Shown: one piece after another, positions 5,718 to 9,256 of the stretch
Layout of the letters: the number at the start of each line of letters is the position of its first letter
Numbering within the stretch: the first letter of the stretch is position 1
NCBI GenBank assembly: GCA_023133195.1
Contig: JAGLWW010000022.1
Coordinates: 1-9,256 of the forward strand
Length of the DNA: 9,256 bases
DNA from: Candidatus Aenigmatarchaeota archaeon
Lineage (GTDB): Archaea; Aenigmatarchaeota; Aenigmatarchaeia; PWEA01; JAGHBM01
Direction of reading: 5' to 3'
The notes under the pieces: model-generated
Seen by the model: only the letters and a program-made list of their open reading frames with translations
Database searches by the model: none
What the model was told of the DNA's origin: nothing
Made by a program: the position numbers and the translations under genes

Positions 5718-6898
5718 TGAGAGAAAAATCTTTCTGAGGAATCAATGAAGTACATTGCAATACCTTGGTCATCTGCCCTTTTTATTACTTCATTCTTCTT
5801 TCTTCCACCCTCTGGAACTATTATATATTCTATTTCATATTCTCCTGCAAATTCTATATTGTCTTCATCGGGGAAAAATCCATCAGAAACTATTATGGCA
5901 TCTTTCTTTTTCCAGTTGAATTTCTTATAGTTTTCAAGAGCCATCCACATTGCCCTGCTTCTCTTGGTGGATGTTCCGATGCCAAGTGTCCTCATCTCTC
6001 TTAATTTCCCGTCTTCTGTCTTTGCTGTTCCAACATTCACTCCGTTTGATGGCGTTCTCCAGACAGTCTCCATAAGGTAATACATCTGATCTTCTATCTC
6101 CTCGTTACCTTTTCTTCTGGTTACCCACTTGCCTTTTCTTGATATAGGTTTGCTATAATCAGTAACTTTTTGGCAAAGAAACATTCCATCATCAACTCTG
6201 AAATCATAGGGAAATTTACTATAGGGACCTGTCTGAAAAATTGTCGCCTTCTTTTTTTGTTTTTCCTTGAGTATATCTACAGCGGTCTCAATGGCATCCT
6301 CTTCATATGAATCAGCACCTATACCCTCAGTAAAAACTGTGTCTTCTTTTCTCTTCCATTTGCTCTTTAAATCCAAGCCAATCAACTTGGCAGCATTAAC
6401 TGTACATTGCCTGTTGAGCATGGTTTCGTTGCCCAAGTCCGCTTCGGGGTCACATTTGTGGGCCAGTTGATAAGCCTTTTCTATTCCCTCATCCGAAGAC
6501 CCTAAACCGCTTATTATACCATGCTTACCTGTTATTGCCGTAGGTATGGCATCAAAACCCTGTAGAAGTTTGTGAACTTTTGCACACTCCCTGAGCTTGT
6601 TGAAAGAAGGTTCGCTTCCACCAAATTGTTTCCAGTCAAGAATGCCCATCATATATCCAGTCACTTCGTATGGAATTGCATCTTGACCTGGATTCTCACC
6701 ATAAGGCAACTCTAATAACTTTCCTTTCGCCCTCAGTTCGGGTTTTAAAGATTTAGCTTGTTTCAATGGTATGTAAAATCTTCTTGGTAAACCATCCTGA
6801 TTTTCCTTCGAGTTAATTAAATTTGCTATTTTTACATTGTAATCGGTTATCTTGTTATAAGCATTTAACATACCTTTTCCTAATTTCTTAAAAGCCAA
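5714..6898 (-). CDS. purH: Stand-alone AICAR formyltransferase (PurH C-terminal-type domain, folate-dependent)
   Basis: This 394-residue protein matches the AICAR transformylase half of bifunctional PurH, which transfers the formyl group of 10-formyl-tetrahydrofolate to AICAR to give FAICAR. Visible landmarks are LPYGENPGQ (64-72, PurH LRYGENPHQ); the catalytic Lys-His pair K125-H126 (GKHGIISG); LNRQCTVNAAKL (PurH xNRxxxxxAA); TPSNGV followed by LGIGTSTKRSRA (PurH SNA..GIGAGQ.SR); SDGFFP (338-343); GIAMYF and the terminal FFSH. The IMP cyclohydrolase domain that precedes it in bacterial PurH is absent, so ring closure must come from another enzyme, such as a PurO-type cyclohydrolase elsewhere. 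The start is TTG, supported by GGGGTG 5 nt upstream. It lies downstream of purP on the same strand but has its own TATA box. Confidence 0.85.
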   Translation of the reverse strand: MAFKKLGKGMLNAYNKITDYNVKIANLINSKENQDGLPRRFYIPLKQAKSLKPELRAKGKLLELPYGENPGQDAIPYEVTGYMMGILDWKQFGGSEPSFNKLRECAKVHKLLQGFDAIPTAITGKHGIISGLGSSDEGIEKAYQLAHKCDPEADLGNETMLNRQCTVNAAKLIGLDLKSKWKRKEDTVFTEGIGADSYEEDAIETAVDILKEKQKKKATIFQTGPYSKFPYDFRVDDGMFLCQKVTDYSKPISRKGKWVTRRKGNEEIEDQMYYLMETVWRTPSNGVNVGTAKTEDGKLREMRTLGIGTSTKRSRAMWMALENYKKFNWKKKDAIIVSDGFFPDEDNIEFAGEYEIEYIIVPEGGRKKNEVIKRADDQGIAMYFIDSSERFFSH

Positions 6899-6903
6899 AA
6901 AAA

Positions 6904-6964
6904 CACCCCTTATGTTATCTCATCAAGTCATGCCATCATAATTAAAGATGAAAAAATATTTATA
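6904..6964 (-). promoter_or_regulatory. Promoter and Shine-Dalgarno of the AICAR formyltransferase gene
   Basis: On the minus strand TATAAATAT (6964-6956) is a good archaeal TATA element and would start transcription at about 6934, giving a leader of roughly 36 nt. GGGGTG (6909-6904) lies 5 nt before the TTG codon and decides the start, since no ATG or GTG is better placed. The gene can thus be expressed separately from purP, whose stop is 81 nt upstream. Confidence 0.55.
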
Positions 6965-6979
6965 GTAGAAAAACTCAGG

Positions 6980-8137
6980 CTAGGAAATTATTTCCTTCCA
7001 TATATTGAAATCTTTTTCTTCCTGATACGAATTATTGGCAAATTTTATTTCCTGAGCAATTCTGCGCCCTGTTGAAAGATCTTTATCAATATATACCGAG
7101 TATGGAGAACCTGGAACAAATGGGTTGGTACCTGCAACAATTCTTGCCGATATCTCAAAGGTTCTGAAATTAAGGTTTTCGTCCACAACTGTCTCCAGAC
7201 ATAAAGGACCGGGTATACCACCAAACAATACATCGGCCTTTTCTATAACAGCATTTGCCATACAGAAAAGCTTTGGTAACAAGGATTCTCTCATCACTAT
7301 TGGTATATTACCAGTAACGACAAAGGTCGGATGAATTCCATACTCTTCTAATTCTCTAATTGAACCTAATCTCTGTACTTCGTCAATAGTCGTCTCATCA
7401 CGCCTGTCCATTGACATTAACTGTAAAATACCTTTGCCTGATTCATAACCTTTAATCTCTGTTGGTGAATTCTTCTGGATGGGTGAATAGAAGAAATGGG
7501 GGTAATAACGGGTTCCCATGACAAATTCCTGTATATCTAAATCCTTTAGTTTGTATTTTTTATTTTTCATTCTTTCAAAAAACTCTTCAGGGCTTTTTAC
7601 AACAAAGAAATCTTTTCCTCCCTTGGCACCATGTCTCTTTATCATGGCAGGTCCGTCTATTTCCTCCGGTTTTTTTATTTTCTTTGGCATGCTTAGTCCG
7701 GCGCCCTCTAACCAAATTCTCTCCTTTTTTCTGTTGGATTCCCAGGGTAGAGCCCTTTTGTTGCCGAACACTGGAAAATAAACATCTTTTATAATATCAT
7801 CTGCTCCCACATACTCCACAAAAGAACCGTGTGGAACTATTATTGTATTTTTTTCTATGAGTTCTTCCTGTATACCTGGTTTTAAAATATCTTTGTAGGA
7901 ATCAACCTCAATAAAATATTCTGGTATTGCTTTTGGGAAAGCCTGTTGATAGAATTTTTTCTTTTTATCCGGATCGTCTCTAATAACAATACCTAAAGTT
8001 TTAAAACCTTCTTGTTTGGCACCGTAATTTAACTGCAAATCAGTATGACTGCAAATAGTAGCTATAACTAAATTATCAAAATCATAATCTCTTAGAATTT
8101 CATATGCTTTTTCACTCGTGTTTTCAAGTCCCAACAT
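6980..8137 (-). CDS. purP: PurP: formate- and ATP-dependent AICAR ligase (FAICAR synthetase)
   Basis: This 385-residue ATP-grasp enzyme makes FAICAR from AICAR, formate and ATP, the archaeal folate-independent route. The N-terminal domain has IATICSHTDLQL (25-36, with the conserved SHT, His31) and GAKQEGF. Then come VPHGSF (101-106) and VFGNKR...WES (123-134). The ATP-grasp core has MIKRHGAKGGKDFF (165-178), the Gly-rich nucleotide loop. The C-terminal part has TGNIPIVMRES (275-285) and FEISARIVAGTN (327-338). All agree with Methanocaldococcus jannaschii-type PurP, which is about 360 residues. The ATG has no Shine-Dalgarno sequence, but a TATA box lies 24 nt upstream, so a leaderless transcript is likely. 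Upstream is a PurP paralogue, and downstream is the folate-type enzyme for the same reaction. Confidence 0.92.
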   Translation of the reverse strand: MLGLENTSEKAYEILRDYDFDNLVIATICSHTDLQLNYGAKQEGFKTLGIVIRDDPDKKKKFYQQAFPKAIPEYFIEVDSYKDILKPGIQEELIEKNTIIVPHGSFVEYVGADDIIKDVYFPVFGNKRALPWESNRKKERIWLEGAGLSMPKKIKKPEEIDGPAMIKRHGAKGGKDFFVVKSPEEFFERMKNKKYKLKDLDIQEFVMGTRYYPHFFYSPIQKNSPTEIKGYESGKGILQLMSMDRRDETTIDEVQRLGSIRELEEYGIHPTFVVTGNIPIVMRESLLPKLFCMANAVIEKADVLFGGIPGPLCLETVVDENLNFRTFEISARIVAGTNPFVPGSPYSVYIDKDLSTGRRIAQEIKFANNSYQEEKDFNIWKEIIS

Positions 8138-8154
8138 GATAGTATTTGGTAGGT

Positions 8155-8166
8155 AAATTATTTATG
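8155..8166 (-). promoter_or_regulatory. TATA box of purP, leaderless arrangement
   Basis: The minus strand reads GCATAAATAATT, centred about 24-25 nt before the purP ATG at 8137. This places the transcript start at or next to the start codon. It agrees with the absence of a Shine-Dalgarno sequence there. Confidence 0.5.
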
Positions 8167-8175
8167 CTTGACCCG

Positions 8176-8193
8176 AAAAAAGGTTAAAAATTT
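8176..8193 (-). terminator. Oligo-T terminator candidate after the PurP paralogue
   Basis: Directly behind the TAA at 8200-8198 the minus strand carries AAATTTTT (8193-8186) and then T6 (8181-8176). Archaeal RNA polymerase commonly stops at such tracts. Together with the purP TATA box just downstream, this suggests that the two PurP-family genes are separate units. Confidence 0.4.
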
Positions 8194-8197
8194 AAAC

Positions 8198-9256
8198 TTA
8201 AGTCACAATTTCTGCAAGTCTATTGTTTTTTGCTGCATATTCCAGTTCCATGACAACCAAATCAAGAGGATCTTCTATCTTTCTACCGTACTTTAAACTC
8301 AAATTTCTCATTTCAGGGGATGTTGGACCTATTGCAGGGTCTCCGGGAATTCTTGGGCTTAAATCAAATACAACAAACTCAAGCTCTTTTTTATTTTCAG
8401 CGAGTTTCTCGGGGGAATATTGTATAGCACCTTGAATTCCAATTGGACCGATGTGCCCTGGTGGATACTCTTTTTTCAAAATTTCGGAGTAGTATAGTTT
8501 TTCTGCGGCATCGTAGAATAGAGGCTGTTTAGATTCTCTTACCGTCTTTCCTTTGTGTCCAATTTCTTCATTTAACACCGGAACGTCAACAATTTTCAGT
8601 TGGTCTTTTGCTGGAAGATTTAAAAATCCCTGAAGGTTTACCTGCTCCCTGTCACTTGTACCTACAAAATCGAAGTCTCCGAAAACATCATTAAGACCAT
8701 AGAAATGAAAATTTGCATTGAATCTTGCACCCAAAACACATTCCTCTATTCTTGCATTTTTTAGGTCTTCTTCATTTATAATTTCTTTTTTCAGGCGCTC
8801 TTCAGCCTCCTTTTTGTAGTCTTCATAATCCTTAGCAAAAAAGAAGGCTCTCTCCAGTTCGTTTCCAGCCTGTTGAACCTTAACAATAGAAAGTCTGTCT
8901 ATATTTTCTGGTTTTTCAAATTTTTTGGGTATTCTTACTCCAGATTTTTCCAAGATATAATACTGACCCATTTCATCTGTTCTATCTTCTGCACGTAAAA
9001 TATATCTGTTTCCATAAATTGGCACCATAAAATCGTTCTCAATTCCTTCATAACCTACATAAACAGAGAACGATCGATTAGGAACCAAAACACACTTTTT
9101 CTTTCTAAGTTTTCTTTGTACCTCTGGATTCAACGTGTTTTTGAAATTTTTCAAGGTTATGATTTCATCGTATAGGTGTTTGTTTCTTTTGTATAATTTA
9201 TCTCTGCCTTCTTGTGCTATCAAAACTGTTGGAATTCCGTGCGCCTTGGCAGCCAT
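8198..9256 (-). CDS. Diverged PurP-family ATP-grasp paralogue (5' end outside window)
   Basis: The visible 352 residues follow the PurP order: VPNRSFSVYVG (PurP VPHGSF..Y.G), VPIYGNRYILRAED (PurP VP.FGNRR.L.WES), SGVRIPKKFEKPENID, a central ATP-grasp region, LPAKDQLKI, GHIGPIGIQ and VVFDLSPRIPGDPAIG. The first visible methionine aligns inside the PurP N-terminal strand (AAKAHGIPTVLIA against GAKLEGF), so about 35-40 residues lie beyond the right edge and the edge ATG is not the true start. Key segments differ: the Gly-rich loop GAKGGKDFF is replaced by QQAGNELERAFFF, TGNIPIV.RES by GHKGKTVRES, and SAR..GGTN by SPRIPGDP. It is therefore probably not a second FAICAR synthetase with the same activity. 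Such PurP-like paralogues occur in other archaea; their role is not established. Confidence 0.8.
   Translation of the reverse strand: MAAKAHGIPTVLIAQEGRDKLYKRNKHLYDEIITLKNFKNTLNPEVQRKLRKKKCVLVPNRSFSVYVGYEGIENDFMVPIYGNRYILRAEDRTDEMGQYYILEKSGVRIPKKFEKPENIDRLSIVKVQQAGNELERAFFFAKDYEDYKKEAEERLKKEIINEEDLKNARIEECVLGARFNANFHFYGLNDVFGDFDFVGTSDREQVNLQGFLNLPAKDQLKIVDVPVLNEEIGHKGKTVRESKQPLFYDAAEKLYYSEILKKEYPPGHIGPIGIQGAIQYSPEKLAENKKELEFVVFDLSPRIPGDPAIGPTSPEMRNLSLKYGRKIEDPLDLVVMELEYAAKNNRLAEIVT

Noticed and set aside
8135..9256. The two PurP-family genes as one frameshifted or duplicated pseudogene
   Set aside because: Each has its own complete C-terminus, start or stop and spacing with promoter and T-tract, and they differ along their whole length, so they are old paralogues and not a recent duplication.

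Overview
The window comes from an archaeon. Four things point that way: two PurP-family enzymes, which are an archaeal branch of purine synthesis; a tRNA with an intron at the 37/38 position that folds into a bulge-helix-bulge motif; TATA-type promoter signals; and box C/D (kink-turn) RNA architecture. I cannot assign a lineage from the sequence alone. Genes are tightly packed, with ATGA overlaps, one CDS/tRNA overlap and one convergent CDS overlap.

Left part (1-1646, minus strand). A small winged-helix protein gene overlaps and precedes a large secreted protein gene that runs off the left edge. The secreted protein has a signal peptide, Ig-like beta-sandwich modules and carboxypeptidase-regulatory-like repeats, with many N-glycosylation sequons. 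It is easy to miss because its stop codon lies outside the window.

Middle-left (1647-2027, minus strand). An AT-rich control region contains a cluster of ACTAT/ATAGT pentamers. Next to it is a 35-nt element with perfect C and D boxes, a closing stem and textbook kink-turn geometry. Its would-be guide is complementary to the universal 16S rRNA segment around C1402. It lies 34 nt behind a tRNA-Ala(GGC) gene that carries a 45-nt intron.

Middle (2013-5717). A Nudix hydrolase and a HAD-type phosphatase form a two-gene minus-strand operon. The last codons of the phosphatase gene are the 5' end of the tRNA. Divergent from this, on the plus strand, is a two-gene operon for a two-subunit 2-oxoacid:ferredoxin oxidoreductase (fused gamma-alpha subunit, then beta).

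Right part (5714-9256, minus strand). This is a purine cluster: a PurP-like paralogue (5' end outside the window), a canonical PurP (formate- and ATP-dependent AICAR formylation), and a stand-alone folate-type AICAR formyltransferase (the C-terminal half of PurH). Two chemically different routes for the same step therefore sit side by side. No IMP cyclohydrolase is visible in the window.

The most interesting items are the compact C/D-type RNA behind the tRNA, the phosphatase/tRNA overlap, and the doubled AICAR formylation step with a diverged PurP paralogue.
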